A DNA stretch of 64,000 bases from assembly GCF_013337045.2 (NCBI RefSeq), contig NZ_CP118259.1, positions 3,674,001-3,738,000 of the forward strand, in the 5' to 3' direction. The position numbers were made by a program, and so were the translations under genes. The DNA is from Agrobacterium vitis (GTDB taxonomy: Bacteria > Pseudomonadota > Alphaproteobacteria > Rhizobiales > Rhizobiaceae). Shown here one piece after another: positions 17,448-27,486 of this stretch (position 1 is its first letter; each line of letters begins with the position of its first letter). Under the pieces are notes generated by a model. The model had not been told where the DNA came from and searched no databases. It saw only the letters and a list, made by a program, of their open reading frames with translations.

Positions 17448-17984
17448 ATGCTGATGAGGGTTCTGGTCTTTGCCGGTCTGACAGTTCTCGTCGCCACGCA
17501 ATTGCCTGCCTATTTGCAGGACAGGACGGACACCGCGTCGGAAAAGCCATCGCAGGCGGCGAGCCTTGAGGCAACCCGTCTCGCGGTCGCACCGCAGCCG
17601 GTCGCCGGTTCAGGTCAAGCGATCCTAAAGGCCGACGGCCGGGGCCATTTCATCGCGCCTTTCCGCATCAACGGCAAAACCGTCGATGCGATGATCGATA
17701 CAGGCGCAAGCACGGTTGCCATTAACGAGACCACCGCCCGCAGGCTTGGCTTCAGCGGTAATGATCTGAATTTCAAATACAAGGTCAATACCGCCAATGG
17801 CGAAACTTTGGCTGCGGTGGTGATGTTGGACCGGGTTGAGGTCGGCGGGGTGCGTGCCACGCAGGTTCAAGCCATGGTGATGAAGGACAAAGCCCTGTCC
17901 GGCACGCTGATCGGCATGACATTCCTGAAACAGCTCGGCAGCTACAAGGTTGAAGATGGCCAGATGCGGCTTAGTCAAAAATAA
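17448..17984 (+). CDS. Retropepsin-like aspartic protease (TIGR02281-type, clan AA)
   Basis: The product is 178 residues. One N-terminal membrane helix (MRVLVFAGLTVLVATQL) anchors it. A linker is followed by a single retropepsin-like domain (residues about 65-178) with the active site MIDTGASTVAINE and the flap-following segment GTLIGMTFLKQL. Such proteins act as dimers in the periplasm of many alphaproteobacteria; the substrate is not known. The start at 17448 (or 17454) follows GGAG; the frame is open upstream only through the terminator of upp. Its stop codon is part of the hairpin shared with gpmA. Confidence 0.85.
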   Translation: MLMRVLVFAGLTVLVATQLPAYLQDRTDTASEKPSQAASLEATRLAVAPQPVAGSGQAILKADGRGHFIAPFRINGKTVDAMIDTGASTVAINETTARRLGFSGNDLNFKYKVNTANGETLAAVVMLDRVEVGGVRATQVQAMVMKDKALSGTLIGMTFLKQLGSYKVEDGQMRLSQK

Positions 17985-18006
17985 GGGCCCCTCTTGGAGG
18001 AGCCCT
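17984..18006. terminator. Terminator between the protease gene and convergent gpmA
   Basis: A 10-bp stem AGGGCCCCTC/GAGGAGCCCT (one G-T pair) with loop TTG. On the minus strand it is followed by TATTTTTG, so it mainly ends gpmA transcripts. It begins inside the stop codon of the protease gene. Confidence 0.7.
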
Positions 18007-18037
18007 GACGTCATTGATTGGAACCGGTGAACCGTGC

Positions 18038-18673
18038 TCAATGGGCGCCAGACATGTCGCCCAGCACGTCCTTGGAGGCCACGGTGGAATCGGCGTTCAG
18101 CTTGTAGACCATCGGCACGCCGGTGGCGAGATTGACGCTGAGGATCTGTTCCTTGGTCAGCTTGTCCAACACCATCACCAGCGAACGCAGCGAATTGCCG
18201 TGGGCCGCCACCAGCACCTTTTCGCCCCGCAGCACGCGCGGCAGGATTTCGGTGAGGTAATAAGGCCAGACGCGGGCGCCGGTATCGCGCAGGCTTTCGC
18301 CGCCCGGTGGCGGAATGTCGTAGGAGCGGCGCCAGATATGCACCTGTTCCTCGCCCCATTTGGCGCGGGCGTCATCCTTGTTGAGGCCGGAAAGATCGCC
18401 GTAATCGCGTTCATTCAGGGCCTGGTCGCGGATGGTTTCAAGGGCGGACTGGCCAAGATTGTCGAGAATGATACCGCAGGTTTTCTGGGCGCGGGAAAGA
18501 TCGGAGGTAAAGGCGATATCGAACTGAATGCCATAATCCTTCAGCGCCTTGCCGCCAGCATTGGCTTCCTGCACGCCAAGATCGGTCAGGTCGGGATCGC
18601 GCCAACCGGTGAACAGGTTCTTCAAATTCCAATCGCTCTGGCCATGGCGTACGAGCACGAGGGTACCGGTCAT
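18038..18673 (-). CDS. gpmA: 2,3-bisphosphoglycerate-dependent phosphoglycerate mutase
   Basis: The product is 211 residues, the short alphaproteobacterial form of GpmA. It swaps 3- and 2-phosphoglycerate in glycolysis. The phosphohistidine motif [20 protein letters not shown] (His10) is intact, as are [12 protein letters not shown] and the second catalytic His in [11 protein letters not shown]. It lies 35 bases after dapB on the same strand and is probably in one transcript with it. Confidence 0.95.
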   Translation of the reverse strand: MTGTLVLVRHGQSDWNLKNLFTGWRDPDLTDLGVQEANAGGKALKDYGIQFDIAFTSDLSRAQKTCGIILDNLGQSALETIRDQALNERDYGDLSGLNKDDARAKWGEEQVHIWRRSYDIPPPGGESLRDTGARVWPYYLTEILPRVLRGEKVLVAAHGNSLRSLVMVLDKLTKEQILSVNLATGVPMVYKLNADSTVASKDVLGDMSGAH

Positions 18674-18708
18674 CGACTAAATCCTCTCTTTGATCTTGGT
18701 GAGTAACA

Positions 18709-19563
18709 TTATTGCGAAGATGAAAGCCCGAGAACATCGAGCATGGAGTAAAGGCCGGGCTTCTTGTCCTGCGCCCAGAGCGCGGCCTTGACAGCGCCGC
18801 GTGCAAAGATTGAACGATCACCGGCACTATGGGAGAGCGTGACGATCTCACCTTCGCCAGCCAGCAGAACGGAATGTTCGCCGATGACAGAGCCGCCGCG
18901 CAGCGTTGCAAAGCCGATCGAGCCGGGCGCACGCGCCCCGGTATGGCCGTCGCGCACTTTGACGGCATTGTCCTTCAGGTCGATGCCACGCCCCTTGGCG
19001 GCGGCTTCCCCCAGAAGAAGGGCGGTGCCGGAGGGCGCATCGACCTTGTGCTTGTGATGCATTTCCAGCACTTCGATATCCCAGCCGGAGGCTTCCAGCG
19101 CCTTTGCTGCCTGGGCGACCAGAACAGAGAGGAGGTTGACACCGAGGCTCATATTGCCGGATTTGACGATTCTGGCATGGCGCGCTGCCGCCTCGAACTT
19201 TGCCTCATCGCCTTCAGAACATCCAGTGGTGCCGATGATATGGACGATGCGGGCCTGGGCTGCGAGGGCTGCAAATTCCACCGAGGTTTCCGGCTTGGTA
19301 AAGTCGATTACCCCATCGGCGTTGACGAAGGCGGCCAATGCATCGTCGGTGACGGGAACACCCAGTGGACCGACGCCAGCCAGATCACCGGCATCCCGGC
19401 CAATCGAGGCGGAACCCGGACGACCCACCGCCGCATGCAGCACAGCACCTTGTGTTTCGCAGATGACGCGCACCAGCGCCTGACCCATGCGTCCGCTGAC
19501 ACCAACCACGACCAGCTTCATCGGTCCAGTCCTGATCGGATCTGTGTTCAATGCAACTGTCAT
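18709..19563 (-). CDS. dapB: 4-hydroxy-tetrahydrodipicolinate reductase
   Basis: The product is 284 residues. It reduces the DapA product with NAD(P)H on the way to diaminopimelate and lysine. The nucleotide-binding motif [13 protein letters not shown] and the catalytic segment [19 protein letters not shown] are both intact. The start at 19563 is preceded by GGAGAGAGG; a start at 19521 (MKLVVVG) would remove 14 residues but has a weaker site, and related rhizobial proteins carry a similar extension. It stands upstream of gpmA. Confidence 0.95.
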   Translation of the reverse strand: MTVALNTDPIRTGPMKLVVVGVSGRMGQALVRVICETQGAVLHAAVGRPGSASIGRDAGDLAGVGPLGVPVTDDALAAFVNADGVIDFTKPETSVEFAALAAQARIVHIIGTTGCSEGDEAKFEAAARHARIVKSGNMSLGVNLLSVLVAQAAKALEASGWDIEVLEMHHKHKVDAPSGTALLLGEAAAKGRGIDLKDNAVKVRDGHTGARAPGSIGFATLRGGSVIGEHSVLLAGEGEIVTLSHSAGDRSIFARGAVKAALWAQDKKPGLYSMLDVLGLSSSQ

Positions 19564-19608
19564 GCCTCTCTCTCCGTCCTCATCCGTCCTTCTGCACAGG
19601 CTTTGTGC

Positions 19609-21399
19609 TTACAGCGAAGGACTTCCATTGGTTGCCTGCATGTTGTTCAGTCGCGCGTAAAGCCCTTCCGGCCTTTCCGTCAGTGTCCTGTGGGTGCCCA
19701 TTTCAACCACCCGGCCATCCTGCATCACCACGATCTTGTCGGCCTTGACCACGGTGGACAGCCTGTGCGCGATGACCACGACGGTCCGGCCGTTCATGGC
19801 TTCGTCCAATGCCTTCTGCACGGCGGCTTCCGATTCCGTGTCGAGAGCGGATGTCGCTTCGTCCAGAAGCAGGATTGGCGCGTTGCGCACAAGAGCGCGG
19901 GCGATGGACAAGCGCTGACGCTGGCCACCGGACAGTGTCAAGCCGTTTTCACCCACCGGTGTTTCATAGCCATAGGGCTGCGCTACAATGAAATCATGGG
20001 CATGGGCAAGGCGCGCGGCTTCTTCCACTTCGGCATCGGTGGCGTCCGGACGGCCATAGCGGATATTGTCGCGGATCGTGCCTTCAAACAGATAGGGATG
20101 CTGCGACACATAGGCGATATGCTTGCGCAGCGAGGCCTTGGTGACATCGGCAATGTCCTGCCCGTCGATCAGGATCTGGCCCTTCGGCGGATCGTAGAAG
20201 CGGGGGATCAGTGTGATGATGGTGGATTTGCCTGCCCCCGATGGCCCGACCAGTGCCGTGGTCTTGCCGCCTTCGGCAGTGATATCGACGCCCTTCAGAA
20301 TTTCAGGGCCGTTGCCATAGGCGAAATGAATGTCTTTGAACTCGATACGAGCCTCGCTGACCTTCAATTCGCCAGCGCCCGGCTTGTCGCGCTGGTGCGG
20401 TTGGGTGTCGAGGATGGCATAGATCATCCGGGCATTGACCACGGCCCGTTCCATCTGGATCTGCAATTTCGCCAGCCGCTTGGCAGGCTCATAGGCCATC
20501 AGCAGGGCGGCGATGAAGGAGAAGAAGGCGCCCGGCAACATGCCACCGGCAATGGTGCGGTAAGAGGCATAGGCAATGACAGCGGCAATGGCGAGACCGG
20601 CAAAGCTCTCGGTAATCGGCGAGGTGCGCTCACTCAGACGGGCAATGCGGTTGGCGCGGCTTTCGGCACTGTCGATAATGCCCTCCACCTTGCGGCCAAG
20701 CTCTTCTTCCATGGTGAAGGCCTTGACGACGGCAATGCCCTGGACGCTCTCCTGCATGGCGCCGAGCACCCGGCTGTTGAGCATCACGGAATCCGTTGTC
20801 GCCTTGCGCAGCCGCTTGGAAATATAGCGCAGCGAATAGAGAACCGGGGGCGCGACCACGAAGACGATCAGCGTCAGCACCCAGTCCTTGGCGAGCATGA
20901 CGGCGATCAAGCCGATGAGGCTCAGCAGATCCCGCGCCGTCGAGGTGACGGTCAGGTTCAGGACATCCCTGATCCCATTGACATTCTGGCTGACCTGGGC
21001 GGCCAGATGCGCCGAGCGGGCTTCGTTGAAATAGCCCATCGACAGCGTCATCAAATGGCTGAACAACCGCTTCTGATAACGCGCGACAATATTATTGCCG
21101 ATCTTGGACAAAGCAACCGCCTGGCCATAGCTGGCAAGGCCACGCAGCGAAAAGGCGACGAAGATCGAGACGCAGATGATCCAGACCAGATCGGCGCGCT
21201 TGTTGGCGAAGGCCTCGTTAATCACCGTTTCCATGATCCAGGCGGTAAAGGCCGTCGTCAGTGCCACAGTTGCCAGGCAGATGATGGCGAAGACATAGCC
21301 GCGCACATGATCACGGCCGTTTTCGGCGATGACCCGCTTGAGAACTGCCGTGATGCTTTCCGACGATTCTGGCAGGGAGGTCTTGATGGTGTCGCGCAA
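19609..21399 (-). CDS. MsbA-type ABC exporter, fused membrane and ATPase domains
   Basis: The product is 596 residues. Six membrane helices (residues about 35-310) are followed by an ATPase domain with Walker A LVGPSGAGKSTII, signature [15 protein letters not shown], Walker B ILLLDEATSALD and the switch His in VIAHRLSTV. It is a half-transporter that should work as a homodimer, probably flipping lipid or a hydrophobic compound; the cargo is not known from sequence. The frame starts with TTG at 21399 with GGGAAAG about 9 bases upstream; an ATG 16 bases before it is in another frame. It lies 45 bases upstream of dapB. Confidence 0.88.
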   Translation of the reverse strand: MRDTIKTSLPESSESITAVLKRVIAENGRDHVRGYVFAIICLATVALTTAFTAWIMETVINEAFANKRADLVWIICVSIFVAFSLRGLASYGQAVALSKIGNNIVARYQKRLFSHLMTLSMGYFNEARSAHLAAQVSQNVNGIRDVLNLTVTSTARDLLSLIGLIAVMLAKDWVLTLIVFVVAPPVLYSLRYISKRLRKATTDSVMLNSRVLGAMQESVQGIAVVKAFTMEEELGRKVEGIIDSAESRANRIARLSERTSPITESFAGLAIAAVIAYASYRTIAGGMLPGAFFSFIAALLMAYEPAKRLAKLQIQMERAVVNARMIYAILDTQPHQRDKPGAGELKVSEARIEFKDIHFAYGNGPEILKGVDITAEGGKTTALVGPSGAGKSTIITLIPRFYDPPKGQILIDGQDIADVTKASLRKHIAYVSQHPYLFEGTIRDNIRYGRPDATDAEVEEAARLAHAHDFIVAQPYGYETPVGENGLTLSGGQRQRLSIARALVRNAPILLLDEATSALDTESEAAVQKALDEAMNGRTVVVIAHRLSTVVKADKIVVMQDGRVVEMGTHRTLTERPEGLYARLNNMQATNGSPSL

Positions 21400-21503
21400 G
21401 AAATGTCTTTCCCATTCGATTGGTCATAGCGACCATCATGGCCGCGCCAGCCGGTCTATAGCCAGTCCGGCTGCTTTTGACCATAGAGCAATGCGCGGTG
21501 CAA

Positions 21504-22526
21504 TCAACGCTGCCAGCGACGGCCCTCATGCTTCACGCCATAGCTCGACGGCGTGCGGGCATAGGCTGCCAATCCCGAAAGGGCGGCCTGCGGGTGAATG
21601 GCGACAAAGGTGGGAATTGTCTGCATCATCTCCGTATGCGGGGCCTTGTCCTCGAAAGCGGCGCGGAAGACCGGGCTCTTCAGCAGGGGGATGATCTTCT
21701 GCGAAATACCCCCGGACAGGAAAACGCCGCCACGGGCCATGAAAACCAGAGCCATGTCACCGGCAATCCGGCCAAGATAGGTCACGAACAGTGTCATGGT
21801 TTCCACGCAGACCGGATCATTGCCCTTCAGGGCATGCTGGGTCACATCGGCGGGATCGGTCCATACAGGCTCAATGCCATCGGCCGCGCAGATGGCGTTG
21901 TAGAGATGCAGGATGCCGCGCCCGCACAGGATCTGCTCGCCGGAAATCCGGCCCTCGATCCGCTCGATATGCGGAAAAATCTGCCAATCGCGCTCACTGC
22001 GCGGCCCGATATCCACATGGCCGCCTTCACCTGGAACTGGAAACCAGGTCTGGTGGGTATAAAGCAGCCCGCCAACACCAAGCCCGGTGCCGGGTCCCAG
22101 AATGACGCGGGAGTTCAGCGAGGTTTCGCTCAAAGGACCGATTGGTTCGCGGTCGTCGCGCCCGAGCGATGCAGCAGCCAGCGCCTGCGCTTCGAAATCA
22201 TTGACAACAAGCACGTCGTCAAAGCCGAGATCGGCAATCATCGCCTTGGGACGAATGACCCATGGGCAATTGGTCAACGGGATTTCGTCACCCTTGATGG
22301 GGCCAGCCACAGCCAGGATGGCCGAGCGCGGCTGGAAGCCGGATTTGTCGAGAATGCAATCCTGAATGGCCTGGTCGATGGTCGGGAAATCCGCCGTGTG
22401 AATATTGGCAAATTCCTTGGGCGCAGCATGGGCATCCATGAGGATCCAGAAGCGGGCATTGGTGCCGCCGATATCGCCGACAAGAACCGGAAAGGGCATG
22501 TGATCATTGTCATGAGGTTTTGGCAT
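21504..22526 (-). CDS. glk: Glucokinase
   Basis: The product is 340 residues, the usual length of rhizobial Glk. It phosphorylates glucose with ATP. Features are the phosphate-binding start [30 protein letters not shown] (catalytic Asp), [11 protein letters not shown] and the late [12 protein letters not shown]. The start at 22526 (MPKPHDND) is chosen because AGGA stands about 12 bases upstream and the length fits; an ATG at 22536-22538 overlaps that site. mgsA follows upstream on the same strand, 47 bases away. Confidence 0.94.
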   Translation of the reverse strand: MPKPHDNDHMPFPVLVGDIGGTNARFWILMDAHAAPKEFANIHTADFPTIDQAIQDCILDKSGFQPRSAILAVAGPIKGDEIPLTNCPWVIRPKAMIADLGFDDVLVVNDFEAQALAAASLGRDDREPIGPLSETSLNSRVILGPGTGLGVGGLLYTHQTWFPVPGEGGHVDIGPRSERDWQIFPHIERIEGRISGEQILCGRGILHLYNAICAADGIEPVWTDPADVTQHALKGNDPVCVETMTLFVTYLGRIAGDMALVFMARGGVFLSGGISQKIIPLLKSPVFRAAFEDKAPHTEMMQTIPTFVAIHPQAALSGLAAYARTPSSYGVKHEGRRWQR

Positions 22527-22573
22527 TGAAAAATCCATTCCTGGTCACGCGGCTTCGGCCTTGCGGTTTGATG

Positions 22574-22954
22574 TTATTCCGTAATCACGGGCAACAGACG
22601 GTCAGCTGTCGCCCGATTGAGCGCCATCGGTGTATCGTAAAGAATGGCCAGTCGCATCAGCGCCTTGACATCGACGTCATGGGGCATGGGGGTGAGGGGA
22701 TCGACGAAGAAGATCAGCATGGCGACTTCTTCCTGGGCGATCATCGCACCGATCTGCTGGTCGCCACCCAGAGGGCCGCTTTTCATCCTGAGAACGTCCA
22801 GTTTCGGACAGGCGTCCTGCACCCGTGCCCCGGTCGTGCCGGTGGCGACAATCTGCCATTGCTCAAGAAAACTCTGATGATGGCGGGCAAACGCCGCCAT
22901 CTCGTCCTTCATCTTGTCATGCGCGATCAGCGCAATCTTCTGGCGCTCAGCCAT
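22574..22954 (-). CDS. mgsA: Methylglyoxal synthase
   Basis: The product is 126 residues. It turns dihydroxyacetone phosphate into methylglyoxal and phosphate, a bypass that relieves sugar-phosphate stress. The conserved [13 protein letters not shown], the phosphate-binding [22 protein letters not shown] and the catalytic Asp in [14 protein letters not shown] are all present. It is directly upstream of glk; the pairing links glucose entry and an overflow route, which is a sensible but inferred relation. Confidence 0.96.
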   Translation of the reverse strand: MAERQKIALIAHDKMKDEMAAFARHHQSFLEQWQIVATGTTGARVQDACPKLDVLRMKSGPLGGDQQIGAMIAQEEVAMLIFFVDPLTPMPHDVDVKALMRLAILYDTPMALNRATADRLLPVITE

Positions 22955-23037
22955 TGGTTCTCCCCTGAGCGTTTAAATCGATTTGCGGATCTCTTATACC
23001 AAGGGGCGGGGAATTGAAAAGCCGCCCCCGCCTGATC

Positions 23038-24078
23038 TTAGGGGCGCGGCGACGGTGATGGAACGTCCTCGCTTGGCAGGTTGGCATCATCAGGGGCGGC
23101 TGACGAGGCTTTCACCGAGGCAGACCCCGGACTGACATAGGCCTTGGCGCCGCCAAAGGTCGCCTGTTTCTCGCTGGCGACAGATGGAGCATCCAGCACC
23201 GCGGCACAGGCCTTGGGCAGGTCCGAAACCATCACGGGCCGAGGTGGCGGTGGGGGCTTGGCATTCGGGTCGCGTTTCTTTTGTTCCCACGGTTCCTTGG
23301 TAAACCACCAGGCCAGCGATTTGTCGCAGCCGTCGCCGGGAGCAACAGGCGCTTGCGGCTTGCAACCCGCGGCACCGGGCGGGCAGGAAAGCCGGATATG
23401 GAAATGGGCGTCATGGCCATAGATCGGGCGGATCTTGCCCATATTGGTTCGGTCGCCCGTCCAGCTTTCGCAGAGTTTCTTCTTGATGGTCGGATTGACG
23501 AACAGCCGCTCGACCTGCGGATAGCTTGCCGCCAGCATCAGCAGCCGGGCATGGGTCGGTGTCCAGGTCTGCGGATTGATCGTCAGGAATTTATCTTTCA
23601 GGATCATCGAGGTAAAGGGCAGATCTTCGCGCTGCTGCACGGTCAAGCGTTTTGCAGGCATCGGGGTCAGCCAGATATCGGCGTCCAACCCGATCTGGTG
23701 GGAGGCATGGCCATTGGCCATCGGCCCGCCACGCGGCTGGGCGATATCGCCGACCAGAAGGCCCGGCCAACCAATTTTTGGCGCATCTCGCGACAATTGC
23801 TCAATGGTCTGGATCATCGCGGGATTGCCCCAGCGGCGATTGCGCGACAGCCGCATGGCCTGCCAATTCGGTCCATCCGTTGGCAAGGCGACCGCTCCGC
23901 TCATGCAGCCCCGCGCATAGGAACCATAGGGCGTGGACGGCCCTGCATTGGGTAGGGTTTCCTGGGGAAAGGCGAGTTTTGCCGGTTGATCCGGCCCGGC
24001 CATGGCCATGTCGAGGCCGAGTGAAAGAACCGCCAGCCCGGCTGTCATCGCCCGCAGCACTGTTGATCGTCTCGTCAA
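23038..24078 (-). CDS. mepA: Penicillin-insensitive murein DD-endopeptidase
   Basis: The product is 346 residues: a signal peptide (residues about 1-27, ending in MAMAG), the MepA zinc peptidase domain and a disordered Ala/Ser/Pro-rich tail of about 40 residues. It cuts D-Ala-meso-DAP cross-links in periplasmic murein. Zinc ligands are seen in NGHASHQIGLDADIW and YGHDAHFHIRL. The start is TTG at 24078, preceded by GATGAGGTGAAAT, a good ribosome site; the first in-frame ATG, ten codons on, lacks one and would cut the basic part of the signal peptide. Confidence 0.93.
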   Translation of the reverse strand: MTRRSTVLRAMTAGLAVLSLGLDMAMAGPDQPAKLAFPQETLPNAGPSTPYGSYARGCMSGAVALPTDGPNWQAMRLSRNRRWGNPAMIQTIEQLSRDAPKIGWPGLLVGDIAQPRGGPMANGHASHQIGLDADIWLTPMPAKRLTVQQREDLPFTSMILKDKFLTINPQTWTPTHARLLMLAASYPQVERLFVNPTIKKKLCESWTGDRTNMGKIRPIYGHDAHFHIRLSCPPGAAGCKPQAPVAPGDGCDKSLAWWFTKEPWEQKKRDPNAKPPPPPRPVMVSDLPKACAAVLDAPSVASEKQATFGGAKAYVSPGSASVKASSAAPDDANLPSEDVPSPSPRP

Positions 24079-24337
24079 ATTTCACCTCATCCTTGCGGAA
24101 TCATCCATCTACTTGGCAATCAAACTAGGGTTTGTCAGGCAAAAGTGGAACCAGGCTTTCCTCAAAACCGAAGAGTTTGTGTGGGTTTGCGTGGCAAAGC
24201 CTGTCTTTCGCCCGGTTTTGTCTTATCTTGTCAGCCAAATCACCACGGCAAGGTTCTCTTTCTCCGCCAGGAATGTGGGACGTCACGCAGGTGGAAAGGC
24301 ATTTTCGGCCTTTCTGTTGAAATTCGAGGGGTAATTT

Positions 24338-26212
24338 ATGGCTGTCATCCGCGTCGGGGCAAAAATACGCGCATTGTTTTTGGGTCCATTGTTTTTGGGT
24401 CTCTGTGCCGCACAGAGCTTGGCCACCCAGGCTTTCGCAGAGGAGTTACAATGGCGCTACGCCATCGGCGTGATCGACGCACCCAAATATCCCGAGGGTT
24501 TTCAACGCTTCGACTATGTCAATCCCGATGCTCCGAAGGCGGGTGAATTGAAACTTTCGGCCAATGGGACATTTGATACGTTCAATCCTGTTCTGGATAA
24601 AGGCCAACTTGCCGCAGGACTATTGCCGCGCCTGTCGATGGTGACGGAAACATTATTGAAGCCGTCTTTGGATGAGGATGGCACGAGCTATGGATTGCTC
24701 GCCGAAGCTTTCGCTTATCCTGCTGATTTTTCCTACGTCAAGTTTCGTCTGAGACAGCAAGCAAAATGGGCCGATGGTCAGCCGGTAACACCGGAAGACG
24801 TTGTTTTCAGTCTGGAAAAATTCAAGGAGCTCAATCCGCTTTTCACCTCTTATTATAGCCATGTGGTGAAAGCCGAAAAGACCGGTGAACGAGAAGTGAC
24901 ATTTACTTTCGATCAGAAGGGCAACAAGGAACTGCCCTTGATCGTCGGCGAACTGGATATCGTTCCGAAACACTGGTGGGAGGGCCAGGGACCTGATGGC
25001 AAGCCACGCGACATTTCCAAGACGACGTTGGAGCCGATCATGGGGTCCGGTCCCTATCGCATCGCCGGATTTTCGCCGGGTGGGTCCGTGCGCTACGAAT
25101 TGCGGGAGGATTACTGGGGCAAGGATCTGAACGTCAACATCGGCTATAATAATTTCAAGACGGTGATTTATACGTTTTTCACCGACGAAAATGTGGAGTT
25201 TGAAGCCTTTCGGGCCGGGACCGTCGATTATTGGTATGAGACCAAGGCCGCTCATTGGGCCACAGCTTTTGATTTTCCAGCCGTCAAGGATGGGCGGATC
25301 GTCAGAGAAGAGACCCCAAATCCTTTTCGGGCAACAGGCATTATGCAAGCCATGGTTCCCAATTTGCGACGGGAGCTTTTCAAAGATGAGCGGGTCCGCG
25401 AAGCTTTGGGTTATGCATTCGATTTCGAAGAACTCAACAGGACCGTATTTTTCAACAGCTACAAGCGCATCGACAGCTTTTTCTGGGGTACAGAACTCGC
25501 GTCGTCCGGTCTGCCTCAGGGCAGGGAGTTGGACATTCTGGAGGCTTTGAAAGGGGAGGTTCCTGCTGACGTTTTCACAAAGCCTTATATAAACCCGGTT
25601 GGCGGGACGCCTGAAAAGCAGCGTGATAATCTTCGCAATGCTGTGGCACTGTTGAAGCAGGCCGGATATGAAATCCGTGGTAGTAAAATGGTCAAGGCCG
25701 CAACAGGCGAGCCGCTGAAATTCGAAATTCTTTTGAGCAGCCCGATCCTGGAAGTGGTGGCCGTTCCTTATGTCACGATGCTGCGGAAAATCGGTATTGA
25801 GGCTAGTCTACGGACCGTTGATTCATCTCAATATATCAATCGTCTACGAAATTTCGACTATGACATGACCTGGACCGTGTGGGGCCAGACCCGCAATCCC
25901 GGCAATGAGCAGCGTAATTATTGGGGTTCGGCATCTGCCAATCAAAACGGCTCCCGCAATTATGCCGGCATATCCGATCCCGCTATCGACAAGCTGATCG
26001 ATCAGGTCGTGTTCGCAAAAAGCCGGGATGACCTTATCACTGCCACAAGAGCGCTGGACCGTGTCCTCTTGGCTCATCACTATGTCATCCCGATGTACTA
26101 TGGAAACACGGCGCGCATGGCCTATTGGTCAAAGCTTGCTCACCCGGCAGAGTTTCCGCATTTCGCAACCGGTTTCCCCGATATCTGGTGGTCAAAGCAA
26201 GCCCCGAACTAA
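24338..26212 (+). CDS. yejA: YejA-type peptide-binding protein of an ABC importer
   Basis: The product is 624 residues. A signal peptide ends near QAFAEE. The rest is a family 5 solute-binding protein (PDAPKAGELKLSANGTFDTF; FRLRQQAKWADGQPVTPEDV). In this subfamily it captures oligopeptides and, in E. coli, microcin C for the YejBEF transporter. GAGGGG stands about 6 bases before the ATG. The gene is first in yejABEF but separated from yejB by 182 bases with a hairpin. By eye it is less GC-rich and less codon-biased than yejBEF. Confidence 0.9.
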   Translation: MAVIRVGAKIRALFLGPLFLGLCAAQSLATQAFAEELQWRYAIGVIDAPKYPEGFQRFDYVNPDAPKAGELKLSANGTFDTFNPVLDKGQLAAGLLPRLSMVTETLLKPSLDEDGTSYGLLAEAFAYPADFSYVKFRLRQQAKWADGQPVTPEDVVFSLEKFKELNPLFTSYYSHVVKAEKTGEREVTFTFDQKGNKELPLIVGELDIVPKHWWEGQGPDGKPRDISKTTLEPIMGSGPYRIAGFSPGGSVRYELREDYWGKDLNVNIGYNNFKTVIYTFFTDENVEFEAFRAGTVDYWYETKAAHWATAFDFPAVKDGRIVREETPNPFRATGIMQAMVPNLRRELFKDERVREALGYAFDFEELNRTVFFNSYKRIDSFFWGTELASSGLPQGRELDILEALKGEVPADVFTKPYINPVGGTPEKQRDNLRNAVALLKQAGYEIRGSKMVKAATGEPLKFEILLSSPILEVVAVPYVTMLRKIGIEASLRTVDSSQYINRLRNFDYDMTWTVWGQTRNPGNEQRNYWGSASANQNGSRNYAGISDPAIDKLIDQVVFAKSRDDLITATRALDRVLLAHHYVIPMYYGNTARMAYWSKLAHPAEFPHFATGFPDIWWSKQAPN

Positions 26213-26249
26213 CCCTATGCATGACCATGCGGCGGCATAGGCAGTGACA

Positions 26250-26264
26250 GCCTGCTTTGCAGGC
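26250..26264 (+). promoter_or_regulatory. Hairpin between yejA and yejB
   Basis: GCCTGC-TTT-GCAGGC, a 6-bp perfect stem without a T run, with flanking GCGGC/GCCGC that may extend the fold. Such a structure after a binding-protein gene often protects the upstream mRNA and reduces transport-gene expression; that role is inferred. Confidence 0.5.
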
Positions 26265-26394
26265 CGCATTTCAGCCGCTACCAATAGGCACGGCGAATCA
26301 GCGCCCCGAACATACGACAAGAGCAATAAGAGCAATAAAGGACGGATGGATTGGCAAAACGTGATGGCATGGTGAACACGGGAGCGTTCTGCTG

Positions 26395-27486
26395 ATGGGC
26401 GCCTATATTCTGCGCCGCCTGCTGTTGATGATCCCGACCATGGTCGGCATCATGGGCATTTCCTTCCTGGTCATCCAGTTTGCGCCCGGCGGCCCGGTGG
26501 AACAGGTGGTGGCGCAGTTAAGCGGGCAGGGTGACAGCGCCGACCAGCGGCTTTCCGGTGGTGGCGATATCGTCAGCCAGGGCGGCATGGGCGATGGCGG
26601 CTCGAACTATCGCGGCGCCCAGGGGCTGGACCCGGATCTGATCAAGAAACTGGAAAAGCAGTTCGGCTTCGACAAGCCGCCGCTCACCCGGTTTCTAGAC
26701 ATGATGTGGAACTATATCCGCTTCGATTTCGGCGAGAGCTTCTTCCGCAACACCTCGGTGATCGACCTGATCGTCGAGAAAATGCCGGTGTCGATCTCGC
26801 TCGGCGTCTGGGTTCTGTTGCTGTCCTATGCGATTTCCATACCTCTGGGCATCCGCAAGGCCGTCAAGGACGGCTCGACTTTCGATGTCTGGACCTCAGG
26901 CATCGTCGTGGTCGGTTATGCCGTGCCGGGCTTCCTGTTCGGTATTTTGCTAATCGTGCTGTTTGCCGGTGGCTCCTTCTACAATTGGTTTCCGTTGCGT
27001 GGCCTGACCTCTGATAATTTCGCCGATCTCAGCTGGTGGCAGAAGATCCTCGATTATTTCTGGCACCTGACCCTGCCGCTGACCGCATTGCTGCTTTCGG
27101 CCTTTGCCACCACGACGCTGCTCACCAAGAATTCCTTCATTGACGAGATCAAGAAGCAATATGTGGTAACGGCCCGCGCCAAGGGCCTCAGCGAGCATCG
27201 GGTGCTCTATGGCCATGTGTTTCGCAATGCCATGCTGATCGTCATTGCCGGTATTCCCGGCGCTTTCGTTTCGGCCTTTTTCACCGGTTCGCTGCTGATC
27301 GAGAATATCTTCTCACTGGATGGCCTGGGGCGTCTCGGCTATCTGTCGATCATCAACCGCGATTATCCGATCGTGTTTGCCACGCTTTATATCTTCTCGC
27401 TGCTGGGCCTCGTGGTCAGCCTTGTCTCGGATTTGATCTATACCTGGATTGATCCCCGCATTGATTTTGACCGGAGGGATGTCTGA
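26395..27486 (+). CDS. yejB: YejB-type ABC importer permease
   Basis: The product is 363 residues, an inner-membrane permease of the oligopeptide/nickel class. An N-terminal helix (LLLMIPTMVGIMGISFLVI) is followed by a Gly/Ser/Asp-rich periplasmic segment (residues about 50-80), five more helices and the EAA loop (VVTARAKGLSEHRVLYGHVFRNAML) that contacts the ATPase. It pairs with YejE. The start follows GGGAG. The stop overlaps the yejE start by one base (TGATG). Confidence 0.93.
   Translation: MGAYILRRLLLMIPTMVGIMGISFLVIQFAPGGPVEQVVAQLSGQGDSADQRLSGGGDIVSQGGMGDGGSNYRGAQGLDPDLIKKLEKQFGFDKPPLTRFLDMMWNYIRFDFGESFFRNTSVIDLIVEKMPVSISLGVWVLLLSYAISIPLGIRKAVKDGSTFDVWTSGIVVVGYAVPGFLFGILLIVLFAGGSFYNWFPLRGLTSDNFADLSWWQKILDYFWHLTLPLTALLLSAFATTTLLTKNSFIDEIKKQYVVTARAKGLSEHRVLYGHVFRNAMLIVIAGIPGAFVSAFFTGSLLIENIFSLDGLGRLGYLSIINRDYPIVFATLYIFSLLGLVVSLVSDLIYTWIDPRIDFDRRDV

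Noticed and set aside
18829..21429. An 866-codon plus-strand reading frame
   Set aside because: It is antisense to dapB and the ABC exporter, with His/Gln/Arg-rich composition that fits no family. High-GC genes often leave such open frames on the other strand.
22984..23037. Terminator after mepA
   Set aside because: A GC-rich pairing GGCGGGG/CCCCGCC is possible, but the loop is long and no T run follows on the minus strand.
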